Assembly: GCA_030407315.1 (NCBI GenBank)
Contig: JALQPE010000632.1
Span: 1-64,000 of the forward strand
DNA: 64,000 nt
Source: Asparagopsis taxiformis
Taxonomy: Eukaryota; Rhodophyta; Florideophyceae; Bonnemaisoniales; Bonnemaisoniaceae
Direction: 5' to 3'
Below the pieces are notes generated by a model, which was not told where the DNA came from, made no database searches, and worked only from the letters and a program-made list of their open reading frames with translations. Positions within the stretch are counted from its first letter, which is position 1, and every line of letters starts with the position of its first letter. The position numbers and the translations under genes are program-made. Of the stretch, positions 20,777-33,347 are shown piece after piece.

Positions 20777-22258
20777 ATGAATCCCGAAACCTCCGTAAGC
20801 ATCGCCGCATTTTCCGAAATAACGCGTGAGGGCTTTTCGAACATCACTGCAGAGCTGAAAGCCCTGAGTGATAAAATGGATGCCGTCGAGAAGAGCACCA
20901 TTCAATTACGCGAGACTCTCGGAAATGTCGCCAAGACTGTCTCCATGCTAAACACCGATATGCAGGAGGTCAAGAGCATCGTCGATGGGCTTCTGAGCCA
21001 GGGACAAGGACATCCGAAGAAGATCGCCTCCGAGAAGGACAGGGAATGTCTCCGCATTGCGCAGGATGCGGAGATATAGTTCACGTTCGAAATGGTGTGT
21101 GCTGTGCTGTGTGCTGTTGTTCCAACGTACACGAAGGCAATGGTGGATAAGAGGGATAGGCATTTCAACGGATGCGAGCTAATCAATACGGTGATGTTCG
21201 CCAGGCAGAGCAATGAGCGAAAGGATGTGTTCAATAGGACGCTTGCCGGTCGGAACCACATTGAATTTCGCAGCCAAGTTGTGACCTCTTTAATCAAGAA
21301 TACGTGTCAAAACAATTCTTTCAGAGAGGGAAGAGACCGTTCCGGCTCCAATGGAACGTCGGAAGGTATCGAACGGTGGAGGGCGCGGGGGTATGTGACT
21401 ACCGGGACCATTGAGGAGACAATTCGCGGAACGGACTCTGCTCGCATGGATGGAATGCATGGGACGTCCGAGGGAAGTGATGGGGCTGCTCGAAAGCAGA
21501 AGCGAAGAAAGGTTGGTGACAATGGGCCGTTGCACAGAAAGGAGGTAGGCATCACTGTGACGAAATCGGCACTCACGGCAGTGACCGGGTTTATGAAGAA
21601 GTCCAGAGATCATGTGCGAAACCGGTTCATCCGAGATCTTGGATTCGTTCTATACAGTGGGTTTCAAGGTTCAGTCCGCATGGAGCATCATTTGCACGAC
21701 GGTGGGCTGGAAATGTCAGTTCCAATTCTGTACTCGGCGCAGAGGAAAATGAATGCAGCGGAGCGCGCAGCAATGGATGACAAGAATATGAAGATTCTTC
21801 GCGACTTCATTGCTGTGCGAAAAGAAATGGTATTCAAAGTCGAGTACGAAGTTCAAATAATTGGAGAACCGGACAAGAGGTTTGTGACTAGGAGGATCAA
21901 TTTAGTAGAGGTTGCACTGAACTTTGCAGTCGCCTACACGCAATGTTCTGATAAGAACATGTTCCTGCGACATTCAGAATACTCCTTGCAATTCATCTAC
22001 ATACTTGCATACGGGTTCCGAACGATTTTGAAATTTCAAAGTGGAGAAGAGGTGGGAGGAGCGCAAATCCGGGAAATCAATGAAGCAGTGAAACTGCTTC
22101 TTCCCGGGGAGCGGGTGAGTAGTCGGTTCATGAATGAGGAGGTGTTGACTATATCGCGTGATAGATATGAAGAACTGAATGTAGACGATGGAGGGACGCA
22201 GTGCTGGAGGAGAGCTTCAGGTCTATGGAAGAGGACGGAGGAGATGAAGAATACGTGA
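20777..22258 (+). pseudogene. relic of the 508-aa coiled-coil gene
   Basis: The sequence is highly similar to 58643-60169 from MNPETSVSIAAFSEITREGF onward. The frame is stopped at 21077-21079, where AAATCG in the intact gene reads ATATAG, and it then continues open from 21092 in the same frame. Near 22190 a one-base loss shifts the frame, so the acidic C-terminus is lost. Confidence 0.9.
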
Positions 22259-22588
22259 AGGTATTTGTCGATGATGAAATCGAGAATGAAGGGGTCCCCT
22301 ACTCCCGGAGTAGTATCGGATGAAACCGGTTTCGGTATAGTAGACGAAGAATGAAGAAATAAAATTTATGTTGAGTTGAATTTTGTAATAGATGTAAGTA
22401 GATAGATACGAGACATCAGGAAACCAGTCAGGCGATAGTGTCAAGTCGAAGGAACAGCGCAGAGACAGGCAGTGGAATAGTCGAAGTAGGAAGGGGCGAG
22501 GGTATCCGTCTTTACTAGAAATTGATGGCCACAGGAGCTCTAGAATGGAATACCTAGGAACAGGATAACTACGGATAGGTGTGCTTTA
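22259..22588. other. intergenic, matches 58368-58642 inverted
   Basis: No gene is seen. It is the spacer between the two convergent relics. Confidence 0.6.
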
Positions 22589-23945
22589 TCATTTTCGCTC
22601 CGGACTGCAGGTGGCAGGTGGAGGAGAGGGAGGGTGGGTAGTGTCTGAATCCGCATTGAAGCCAAGACGAGAGATAGCCTCATAGCCAATGTCTTCAAGC
22701 TCCTGGCATGTAGTAGTACCACTGAAAATACAGCAAGGTAAGCGTAGATATAGTGTAACAAACGTCTCTGCGGTTGATACAGGCTGGAAAGTGCTGTAAC
22801 TGGCTCGGCGCTGAATACGTCTCCACAGTAACGAAAACGTTGCTCCATAGGTAACAGTAGCCTTATCACGTAGGTGGAAAGAGTCCACGATGCTAGAATG
22901 TGATAGTTGGCTAAGGCATAGGGGATGTAAAAATGTATTGTTGACGTGGTCAAACTCGTAAGAGTCCCTGCAGAGAACTGTCATACGTTGGTCTGGGCTG
23001 GACAGGACGTAAGCAGATGAGCCGACGAGAAAGGCGGAAGAAGGAGCATCATGAGCAATCAACGTCGACTAGATTTCCTAGAATTCGGACAATCGAGCTG
23101 CCTCCATTGCGTTCCGTCCTGCTTTTAACCAATATTTTCTGGAACCCGTGTTGCGAGGTACCTATGGAGTCACATAGTGCCTGAAAGGTGGGGAAAATGA
23201 TGGAAAGATCCGACTCATTTCCAGAGGGAAAGGTGATGTCCTCAAAGGACGGCTGGAAGAGAACGTCACGATTCTTTTTCGCCTTGCATTGAATGGCAAT
23301 AGTGCGGAATTGAGCAAGGGAGCAGTCGGCCTGTACTCTGATTTCTTCTTGCGATGTTTGTCGCATTCCCCTGGAGTGCTCGTATTTTGTCATCCGGAGG
23401 GAGAGGGGCTTGTCCGTGTACACACCAAGCTTCTGAAACAGAATGCTACATACAGTCAGAGCAGAGGAGGTCATGGAGCTGTTGGAATCGAATGGAGGGG
23501 GAAGAGGATGTTTGGCAGCTGACTCCATCTTTTCCAATCTTGCCAGCATTTCTGCTATGGTCTTCTTCATTTGATCCGCAGTGCAATCTTGAAGGATGCT
23601 GCGGTGGCGGTGGCGAGTGTGGTCAATGCCGTAGTCCGGGTCTCTCTCTGCTGGGGATGCAGGTGAGTCCATACTGCGAAGCTCACCACTTCGCCACGGG
23701 AGAACCCTTCCGGAATCCTTGTCGACGAGCTCGTTACGATCTGAGATCTTGACTTGAGAAAGGGTAGAGTCGAAACCATATTCAGCTTTGTATTCGAGCA
23801 ATGCATGGAGGAATGGGTCTGTTTCAGTCTTGACCTGAGTAATTTCCTTGACGATTGCAGACCACCAGACAATTTTTCGTTTCCTCCCAAACGGCCGAAG
23901 TTCCCATTGAACTTCTATAACGTCGTTTGGAGCGAGAGGAAGCAT
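22589..23945 (-). pseudogene. relic of the 453-aa Tudor-like gene
   Basis: It reads from MLPLAPNDVIEVQW with high similarity to 57006-58367. At about 23049, two bases present in the intact copy (TGCTCTCATGATG against TGCTCATGATG) are missing, so translation ends 298 codons in. Homology continues in another frame to 22589. Confidence 0.9.
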
Positions 23946-24458
23946 GTTGGGATAGCTATGGAATGGAATTGTTGTATTAGTGGAAGCCTAACCGTTACCT
24001 TCTGCTAAAGAGTAATATATACTAGGAGGATTGGAAAGGTCGAGAAGAGATGTTTAGGTGGTGTAGAAATAGAATGGACAATTGACAAAATTGACACGTC
24101 AGTGTGGATGATGTCTGCCATGACCCGATTGCAGCATAAAATTTGATGTGAATAATCGTTCTAGAAGTGAATGTCGGATGCATACGATTGGACTACAAAG
24201 ATACGTTTAGAGATGTTACGGGGCCCAATAAATTGCATGGAAAAATATTTTGAGTATTACTTTAGTATTACATTGATTATTGAGCTAACAGTCGATATAG
24301 TTATCTTGTAAAGGTTCGGACAGGGGTGGAAAGGAAACAGCCACCGAAGTGCTACCACTCGCTGACACTTTGTTTTAAACAACCAACTTCTGCTTTGCGC
24401 CACCCTGGTCAAGCAACAACCAACTATCCCTTTCTTAAAAACTTTATCTTTGTTCGCC
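23946..24458. other. divergent promoter region of copy C
   Basis: This matches 56493-57005 inverted, the shared upstream region of the methyltransferase and 453-aa genes. No coding is seen. Confidence 0.6.
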
Positions 24459-25289
24459 ATTGAAGGAACGTTCCACAATCACGGTGAAAAGCACGACGGA
24501 TGGGTGTTCATCGACCCCAATCAAGTCAGCAAATTCGTATCGATTCGCGATGTTGATGGAAGTCATGTGGAAGCGCTCATGGAGAGCATTCGCAACAGCG
24601 GTTATGACACAGCTCATCCCGTGACTGGCAGGTTTCGAGAAGGCGTTCTGGAGATATTGGATGGAGCGCACCGCTGCATGGCAATTGTACGTGGAATGGA
24701 GAAGGGCGTCTTTCCTCCTGGGGTTACGATTCCTATGCGAGAAGAGTCTATCGTGGCGGACACCAACAGCAGTACTGCTGTTGTGCTGGACCGTGTGAGA
24801 GCAACGACATCCAACGACATTGCAGGCCTGCAAAGGCGCATGATGTTTGTTGAGTATCTGATGATCGCCGTTGATCTCAGAGACGAGTACTGGGTCCAAA
24901 AAGGAAAGGAAAAGTAGGCTCATATTTCGTCTGTGAGGATGGCTGATGTGTTGGGCTGGATCAAATCCTAGGATTTGGATCGCAGCTGCGATCCAAGCGG
25001 CCAAATTGCTTCAAGCCTGAGTGGTAAACTGCAGTACAGCTCATGCATGTCTATCCTGGCTGTGCTTCAGCCGTATCACCGAGCAGAAGATTCGAGTGCG
25101 ATTTATTTCCGTCTGTGGCAAATGTTTTGTCATGCATGGGGACTCAATGCAGAGATGGGTGATTCTCCGAGGATGGTTGGGTTTCCGAAACAGGTGGGGG
25201 TGACTAGTTATCGTGCCGTCGAAATGTTTGGCAAGACACCCCGCGGAGAATTGTCCTCTCCACTGAACCGCGAACTGCTTTCGAGCACT
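24459..25289 (+). pseudogene. 5' fragment of the ParB-methyltransferase-SET gene
   Basis: It matches the N-terminal third of the gene at 53025-56492. The start codon has become ATT (GCCATTGAAGG against GCCATGGAAGG). A TAC codon became TAG at about 24915, and a short insertion near 24970 adds another stop. The ParB-like motif DGAHRC is still readable. Homology ends at TTTCGAGCA near 25287, where the inverted-repeat island begins; the methyltransferase and SET parts are absent. Confidence 0.9.
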
Positions 25290-25297
25290 GGTGGTAC

Positions 25298-25526
25298 TAC
25301 CACCTCGTTCGTTAACGTAATCCTCGCGTGGATCGTTCGTCGTGACGCTCGTGTCTGAGACAGAATAGGTTAGCGAGTAGGCTACTCGCTAACCTATTCT
25401 CTACCTTCTACCTTTCTACCAATACAGTCAAACACTAGCGGGTGGCACTGTTCGTTGTTTCGTTTAAAGGACAGCGTGTCCACTAGCTCGTACCAGCTAC
25501 TACGTCTAACGAACTATCGTTCCACA
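25298..25526 (+). repeat. left terminal inverted repeat of the CpG-rich island
   Basis: TACCACCTCGTTCGTTAACG and about 200 following bases match the reverse complement of 32090-32281 with scattered mismatches. An extra short palindrome (GGTTAGCGAGTAGGCTACTC) sits near 25370. Confidence 0.85.
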
Positions 25527-27816
25527 GCGGCAGTCGAACGAGTTCGCGTCTGCGATGGAGCCGCGGAGGCTATCGGCGCGCTTGTGGCGGGAGTCGAAGA
25601 GGACTTAGCCGGCGTTGGCGCGACCCCAGTGCGGGAAGAGGATGCCTCGTGGCGAGTGGTTGGACGGTTGGGCGAACCCATGTCTTCCCCTTCCTCCTCT
25701 GAGGACTCGAATTGAATCGGAGCACGAGGGGTCATCTTAAAAGCCAGTAGAGGCGATGGAAGACGTTGGGAAAACCCTGAGCGGGATAAGTGAACGGCCT
25801 ATTGGCTTAAATCTCCGAAAGGGAGCTGCGGTATTCAACCCTGAAGGGGATTCGCAAGGCGATTGGCCGGGATGACGAATTCAAAGCCTCGAATTGGCAC
25901 CGCTCACGCGATCACGCGGTAAATTATCTTCCAGATGGACTCAAAAACCCTTTGAGGGATGACGGAAGGGACACGAACTCTCGTACACAATTGGACACCG
26001 AAGGGGTGAGTACGCTCTTTCGCGTGGGATCGATAAGAAACCTGCAGCAGGTGTTGATTCCAATGGGAAACGGTCGGTGGACTTCCGGAAGAGTCGGATG
26101 GACTGAACGAAATTATCGAACACGCGCTGGGCGCGGGAAAATCAGAAGGCAGAAAATGCAACGGCTATCGCCCAAAAATTGTAATTTTTCTAATTTTGTC
26201 GGGACAACAAACCTCTCAGGAGGGGGCCATGTCATACCGCCTGGCAGTCCTCTCAACCAGAGCCGTGTCGCTTCCCTATTGGGTGCCCACTTAAGGGATG
26301 TGCCAATCACAAGGCACCAGCCAACTGGGCGTGTTTCCTGTAATTAGGACTAGCGCAAGGCTGTAAACACCCTGTTCGGGCCTATCGGCCCCGGCCAAGA
26401 CCCCACAAGGGGCAAATTTCTAGCTTAAGCTAACCAGCTGTACATTACAATGTAAGCCTAACTGGCAATAACCTCGCGGGTAGGCGAGTGCCGTTAACTG
26501 GGCTCTGGTTGGTCAAGAACTGGATATTTATTCCTAACCACTAACCCTAGCTTACAGTAGACTTAGTATAAATACGCCACTGGAATAGCCAGTAGGCAGG
26601 GTTCTAGAGTAACGTAAACTCAAGTGGAATTACGACCCACTGGAACAGTGTTCGCATACCTATTGTTTAACCCCTCTCCGGGAAAACCTTAGGGATAGCC
26701 AACAGCTCGACGGATTACGTCACTTTGCTCCATTAATACGCACCTCGCGTGAACGCTATAATCGCACAACCCCCTCCGGGTAGCGATACCTTCTCTCATA
26801 CGAGATTACAGCTTGGGTACGTTAAAAGGTTCATCTGCTCTACCATATCCTCTACCGAGGCTCGGGACACCTGTCGGGTGGTTTGCCGCTCTAGCAGATT
26901 TTCTACCTGCTACAGGCTCGGTTGAACGGCTGGGAGTGCCGAACCGACAGCGCTCCCAGTCGGTAGCCTTGTCCCGGTGGGCGGAAGGCCACTCCCGGTC
27001 GCCTGACGGCGTTAAAAGAAGCGGGAAGGTGGTCCACTACCGCGGAGACGAAATGCCCTAGGGCAATCCACGTGCACTCCCGCCGGAGGAGACTCGCGGC
27101 GGGCAATTGGGGAAAAGTGCGAGCGATCCCCAATTGGAGATCGAAACGGAGCAGCGGGTATCCGGTAAGGGAACTGCCGCCGCCGTTTAGTTGTAAGTTA
27201 AACGACCACGGTCGAAAGATTTGGAACCGAGACGATCTGCCTTTATTGTAGCTTAGTGGTCAGTCCGTTGACCTTAAATGGTCAACGAGACTGCCGGGAC
27301 CGGACCAGGACCAATGGTCCCGGTCCGGCGTCCAATGGACCTTGTGGGTGTTTATGTGGCCCAGGGGCCTTACAGAGTAAGCTGCTACGTTGCTACGTGT
27401 AAACTAATAGAAACGGCCAGCCGTAACGTACACGTGCACAACTGTAACGGGAGAATCCTCCCGCTCGCACACGTGTGTGACTAATCGCGCCTATATCGCT
27501 ACATGTTGCACGCTCGCCGAAGGGTCCCGCGCAAGCAATGTGGCCCGGTGCCAATGCAAGGCGGCACGCGCCCATTCGCCCTTGGGCGACAATTGCCTTG
27601 CCACGTCACCGCGGCTAGTGATTCCCAACGCGGCTCTTCGCGGCTGATTCCCTATCGAGCACCCACTCACGCTCTCGAGCGTACCGCTTAAGCGACCCCT
27701 CCTGGCGCCCATTCCAGACGCCTGGAATTATCCCTCCCGCGACCGCTCGCAGCGCAATACGGGACGAGTCCCACACTCTCCCCTTCTTAAACTGGCGCGC
27801 TCCTGCGCGCAGGTAT
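25527..27816. other. long non-coding leader of the island
   Basis: No convincing gene is present. A minus-strand 73-codon frame (25514-25735) starting MTPRAPIQF and rich in S, T, P and A resembles the N-terminus of a gag-like protein but is unsupported. TATAAATA at about 26568 could be a promoter element. At 27243-27290 lies a tRNA-like stretch that fails as a tRNA. Confidence 0.4.
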
Positions 27817-27916
27817 CATGTATCCATCAACTCCCCCACCTTCTTTCTCTTCCTCCTCACAGCGACTCGTCACTTCCATTTCCCCTATTCCGATCCCAAT
27901 CAGCGAGTGGGGAATC

Positions 27917-30900
27917 ATGGCGCCTCCGCATCCCGACGCGAAAGGCGACGTTAACAACCCTCGGGAGTCTACTCGCTCGTTGCCTGCAACGAGTACTCCG
28001 ACCAATACCGCCTCGGCGGTGACAGCACGAACGGCAGCCCATCAACCGTTGCAGGGCTCTTATGTTGACCTCTATGCTCCTGCCGCAGCAGCTACGCAAG
28101 GCCTTTCTGACCCTTATGCGGGGGACCGAAGTGAAGCCAAGTTATTACTACAACCACCCACGGCCGCAGCCTGCGCGCGAATCTGTCATCCCCTCGGGTG
28201 TTTCGTATTTCACCCCCACAGGTGGTGGCAACCGCCCTCCGCGTTTTGGCTCCACAGCAGCCAGGAGGGATCAAACTCAAGGTCTTCAGGGACAGGGCGT
28301 CTCCCCTTCGGTACCGGCTCCGGCAAGGGTGCCGAGTGACGGTGGCCACGGTCGTCTCCCTGGGGAGTCATCTGCGGGAACCGTCGCGGCTCCAGCCGGG
28401 GGACAAGTATACTCCGCGTTGGCTCGCCTCGTTGGCGAAGAAGAGTCTCCGTCCATGGCCGCCAAGTTGGGCGAAGTGTTAAGCATGGTCAACGCTTTGC
28501 CCTCGGGCAAGACGGCGGACATCCCCGAGCATTCGCAGCTTACCGGAGGAACTCCTGACTCCCAAGCGGCGCGCCAGGATCCTTATTTTGGGTCTCCGTC
28601 TCCTCGGGCGCCACGGCCTTTGTGGTTGACGAAACCCCCGGTCGCCCCGTCGGCTGGAGTTGCCCCTGGGCATGAGACGAGGGTGGTGGAATGGATGCGG
28701 ACGCTTCACACGCAACCCTTCATCCATCATCAGGACGCCTTCGGGCACGAGCTCTCGCGCGCACCCGGTTACCGCAGCTACGAGTCATACAGACGCTTGC
28801 CGTTGCGCCGCCCCGTCCTGGAACGGTTCGAATGCATCAAAGGAACTCACGGAGCCGCCGTGGCGGATCAAGTAATGCGCAAGCGCATGGAGCATGGCCG
28901 ATGTCGTATCACTACCCCGGCCAACTTCCCGAGCGACGTGTATCACCTCAGTGAACCAGAAGACGAACCAATGGTTCGAATGATCGCCCGTTGGATCAAA
29001 TTAGACCAACTTGGGGCGTTGGTTGACGATTTCGCCGAGGTGGACATTCGTCTACTGGCGGACCAGGCTCCAATGTTCCCAGTGCGCTGGATTCGCCAGC
29101 GGTGGGGTGGGGAGTATCGCGACGAGCGTCGGCGCACGTTTCCTCAAACAAGTAACCAACCGCTGCATCTCCGGCCGGGTCCGCGGGGTTACGTCATCAC
29201 GTTCAAGGACGTAGAATACGTGCGCATCCCGACCAGGTTGCGTCGACGTTACTATGCTCGCATACCCCGTTGGATGGAAGTCCCCGAATGGGAGGTCTTG
29301 TTCCCGATGCCGCTCGTGTACCGCTACGCAGCGTCACACCTGGTGAGCTCGGAAGGGGGTACCCTCGCGAGGGTTTTAGACAAGATGGCCCATACGGAAT
29401 GGGTGTGCTACTACGCCGCGACGTGGTTGGAGAATATTGTGGCGCAAAACCGCATGCACCAGGTCCCTGAGGAGATGTTCAAGAAGATACGCTCTTTGGG
29501 CGTCGAGGCACCCATATGGCCTAGCGGACTCATCCGCAATTTTGAGTGCTTCGATGTCACGCCCGAGTTGCTCGAGCATTTCTATCGCTTGCACGAAACA
29601 TTCCCGTGGGAGACGGTTGACATCGTGCCGCTACCCAATTCTCCTTACGAACCGACGCGTCGGCTGAGCAAGTGGGTGCCAATGGACCCGGTCTCACATT
29701 CGATCGACTTATCGTCGTACCTGTTCGGAGTACGCCTCGAGTTGTGCATCCCCCTTAGGGTCCTCGAATACACTGCCGCGCAACCCCTTATGGGAGGCTG
29801 GATGGCCAGGGGGTGGGATTACGTTACCCTAGGGCGACTCGTGGAGGACTGCATATCGTATCAGACCCATGGCGGCCGTCCTCTCCTTCCGCGGGAAGAA
29901 ACGGGCTTGCCCTTCGCGGTTCTCAGGTCAGCGCGTCCTCCGGCGGCCACAGACGCGTCGGCAGAAATGGACACCGTTGAGCCTGTCCCAGCTGATTCAG
30001 CCGGTCCGTCTTCGCCTGCTCGGCCGCGGCCGTCTGATCGTTCCCTCCCATCCGACATGACCGCGCACGCTTCGGCCTTAGAAAAGCGCGTGGAAGAGCT
30101 CCAGCGCGCGGTGTCTGCGGGCCGAGAGCGATTGGCGCAAAGCGAAGCGGCGCGAGTGTCAGCCGAAGCTGCCTTGGCGACCGTTAAGGGTGAGAAGGAA
30201 ACTCTGCGAGCAGAGTTGATGGTTGAAAACACGCTGCTGAAGCGAAAACACGATGACTTGTTCAAGAGCTGGCTGGGGTACGCGCGTGATTTGGCGGAAC
30301 AGGAATTAGCCCTGCAGAGCGCGCTCTGTCAGGTCTGGGATCTGCACCAGCAGTCCAACACGATATGCGCTAGGGCTGCACGCGCCATCATGACGGTAGA
30401 AGACCTACGTGTTCGCCAGGCAGACGTGGAAGGGTCACGCCCTCTCCCTGGTAACGCGCTCGCGCGTGCCTTCCCGGGTATGGCGTTCTTACACGGGCGG
30501 GGGGTCCCCGCCGCGTCACCCTCGGGTGCAGCGACTGCCCCGGCGGCCACGTCTGAAGAGACGATAACAGCCCCTCTTGGTGCGGTCATGACCGCGCGTC
30601 CCGTTGCCAACGCTCCTACACCGTCGGCTAGGGGCGCTTCCGATGCGGTAGCGTCGGGTGGTTCTGCTCCGGCCGACCCAATGGCAGTCGAAGCTGTCAA
30701 GGTGACGACCTCAGTCGCTCCCACCCCGACAGCAGCGGGAACTGCTACGGCTGTGGCTGTGGTCGAACCCGCCACGAGTAAGCCAACCTCCGCGGTTGCT
30801 ACCCCTCAGGCGACGGGTGTTACTGGTGTCGCCACCGCTGGGGGTACTCAAAAAGTGTCTAAGGTCATAAAGGAGGCAACTCCTAAACCCACCGACGCAG

Positions 30901-31133
30901 TCTCCCCGGGTGGAGAGTCCGTACAAGTCGTTGAAGACCCTCAATCGCCCACGCGCGCCACGCGTCGCCTCAATGTGACGTCACCGGTGGCGACAGTCGC
31001 TGCCGCCGTGGTGGTGGCGGGGCAACGAGTCGCCCGAAGGCGTAAAAGGACTCAGCCCTCTTCCCCTTCAGCGAGCGTGGGATCTCCAATTAACAAGGAC
31101 AGGCCGACTCGTCGGACTCGCACGCGCCGTTAG
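27917..31133 (+). pseudogene. large island protein, frameshifted near 28120 (function unknown)
   Basis: The likely start is ATG 27917 (MAPPHPDAKGD), with an in-frame ATG upstream at 27818. Around 28115-28125, at a run of five G, the coding signal jumps one frame: the upstream frame reads DLYAPAAAATQ and the downstream frame VKPSYYYNHPRPQP, then stays open for about 1000 codons to 31133. It has a disordered N-terminus, a globular central domain of some 350 residues (roughly 28900-29900), a coiled coil (LEKRVEELQRAVSAGRERLA, near 30080-30310), an Ala/Thr/Pro-rich tail and a basic C-terminus (TRRTRTRR). A gag-like structural protein is possible; no domain is recognised. The shift could be decay, sequencing error or programmed frameshifting. 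Confidence 0.6.
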
Positions 31134-32089
31134 TCACAGCCCGTTCGAAGCGCGTAGTTGCAACTGATACCCTAAGGTAATCTTTGACAGTTAATACCCG
31201 CGTATAGAGAGCCATTGTAGGTATGCGACAATAAAGCTGAGTTTCCAAATGAATTCCTTTATGCAACGAGGTTAGGAATTACGCATCACCTAACCCTTGC
31301 TACAAAAGGGGTCCCTCGGGAGTCAGATGAAAACTCACCCCGTGGGTGAGAAACCGTGTCCCGGTGGCTATGCTGTGCCATAATAATGGCCGTTCGAGAT
31401 GGCCTTCACCGCTAGTCGCCTTACGCTCTTGGGAGATTCGTGGCTACGGCTTCGCTATTGCGCGAATTCAACTGAATTCGCAATCCGAATTGACGCTGTC
31501 TTTCAAGACGTCATTGCTTTTGTCAGGCGGCTCGATAGCCGCAGTGACAATCTTTACCGGCAAGCCGGTGAGTGAGAATCGCTCTCGCGCACGGAACTGG
31601 CAATAGAGTTCCCACTGGACGGAAGTCGAGGGGTCGTGCAACCATCCACGCACGCGTGTCGAGAGTTCCAAGGTACGTGCATCCCATCGCGGATAATTAC
31701 AACCGGCCATAGTGTGAGAGGCAAGCTGTAAAATTCCTCCAAGTCCGAAGACGTCCGTTGTCCTGCGCAGCCACTTGTTCGGGATGACTACGGTCAGGGC
31801 CGTTGTGAGACGCTGGTGACGCTAGCGTCGGCGCATTCCGCGCAAGTTAGAATAGTTGCCCACCATCAGTGACATGGCGCTCACTTAGGCGAAATCCTCC
31901 CGAGTGAGTCGACCTTGAAATGGGTGATGGCCTAGGCCAATTGTTTTTCCGAGTCGCTAGCGATGTTCAGCGTACTCCAGAGTGCCCGTGCGCGAGTTTT
32001 GAAGGACAATGGTGGACACTACATTAATGTAACCTGAGGTTATTGTGTTTCACCCTCAGGTTGCATCTTGCCCAATTTCGCAGATTGTG
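31134..32089. other. 3' region of the island, no gene seen
   Basis: This is mixed GC-rich sequence without supported genes. An AATAAAG signal at about 31230 may polyadenylate the upstream gene. Confidence 0.4.
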
Positions 32090-32281
32090 GAACGATAGTT
32101 CGGTGACGAAGTAGCTGGTACGAGCTAGTGGACACGCTGTCCTTACGAAACGAAACGAGCAGTCCACCCGCTGGTGTTTTGACTGTATGTTAGGTAGAAC
32201 GGTAGAGATAGGTTAGCGAGTAGACACGAGCGTCACGACGCAACAATCCACGCGAGGATTACGTTAGCAAACGAGGTGGTA
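32090..32281 (-). repeat. right terminal inverted repeat of the CpG-rich island
   Basis: This is the reverse complement of the left repeat, ending GAGGTGGTA. Both include ACAGCGTGTCCACTAGCTCG when read inward. Confidence 0.85.
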
Positions 32282-33347
32282 CGTCACCGGAGGCGCTCTC
32301 AACCAAGCCCGGAGGTACTACACGCAATCAGCCTTACGTGCGGCGATGGGTAGGGAGTACGCAGCTCGACGGAGACGAAGCCTCGTTAGGCAAAACGTAA
32401 ACGTAAGCGTAAACGTAGAAGTCAGTCGTAGACTAGAGCCGTTGCTCGTTATATGAATTATCCCCTTTCCCTCCCGGCACGCTGCCAATACCTATATAGC
32501 CACGATGGCATCGCTTTACAGTGTAAACACTGCTCGTAACGTCCCCGAATGGGAAAGGACCTTGTGGGTCGCACGTAGGGACCCGTTGGTCCGTTGGCCG
32601 TTGCCAGTACGTTCGTTGCACACGTGTGCCGGTTGCGCGCGTGCATGCGCCAGAAATGTTCGTGCATTGCTGTCGCCGGTCGTGTCCGCCGAAATTCGAA
32701 TTCCGCGGAAAACGTAAATATTGGCAATTTCGGAATTGCCACGTATACTACACAGCCCTACCCCCACACGTGGACGTCCCGGCCACGCGAGGCCCGTCAG
32801 GACGCGCCTGAGACACGGGGCCGTGGCGCCTTTTCGGGTACAACTGCGGACGTGGCAGTTGTCCCGAAAAATCTCGTTTAAACGTACGCGGCCCGGTTGG
32901 CTGATCGAATCGCCACGGCGCCGGAGCGCGCGCGTGCGCTCCGGCTCTTTCGTAATCATCGAGGCCCGCCCGTTGGCATCGTTCGTCAATGCCTCGCTTA
33001 GGCGTTTCCCTGCAACGAATGCAATGTCTAATTCCACCACGCGGGTGTGCTTCGATTCAGCTCGATACGTGCGTAGGCCGCGGCCCTTTCGTGAATCTGC
33101 CAGCGGGCATTACGACAACGGTCGTCCGAAGGTTATTTAAGCCGCGGCTAAACGTGATAGCGATCGTCGCTCACCCTTCCTCTCACCATCGTCATCCAGG
33201 CCGTTGCCTTTCGCTCTCCCTTTCCTCTTTCCCCCGCTGGGTACTACTACCTCCGTTCCTTTCGTTCTCTTGTTTCGTCTAGCCCGCGTGGCTCTCGTTT
33301 TCGTGCTCGTTGCACTGTTCGTCTTCGTTGCGTACGAACTGACCACG
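32282..33347. promoter_or_regulatory. probable leader or LTR-like upstream region of the gag-like gene
   Basis: The region is GC-rich with no coding signal. TTATTTAAG at about 33132 is a TATA-box candidate some 210 bases before the start. Short GTAAACGTAAGC-type repeats occur near 32395. LTR boundaries could not be set. Confidence 0.4.

Larger units (their letters stand above)
25298..32281. mobile_element. 7-kb inverted-repeat element, CpG-rich
   Basis: Inverted repeats of about 200 bp bound it, and base composition is distinctly richer in CG than on either side. It carries one large frameshifted gene (27917-31133). Such long terminal inverted repeats would fit a Mutator-like or a DIRS-like element, but no transposase, reverse transcriptase or recombinase was recognised. 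No target-site duplication was found, and the methyltransferase fragment on its left does not resume on its right, so a simple insertion is not demonstrated. Confidence 0.55.

Noticed and set aside
27243..27290. tRNA-like stretch (TAGCTTAGTGGTCAGT followed by a GTTGACC...GGTCAAC hairpin)
   Set aside because: The anticodon loop length is wrong, and no T-arm motif or acceptor-stem pairing follows at the right distance.
25298..32281. Assignment to Mutator-like or DIRS-like elements
   Set aside because: Long inverted repeats fit either, but neither a MULE transposase nor reverse transcriptase or tyrosine recombinase was recognised.
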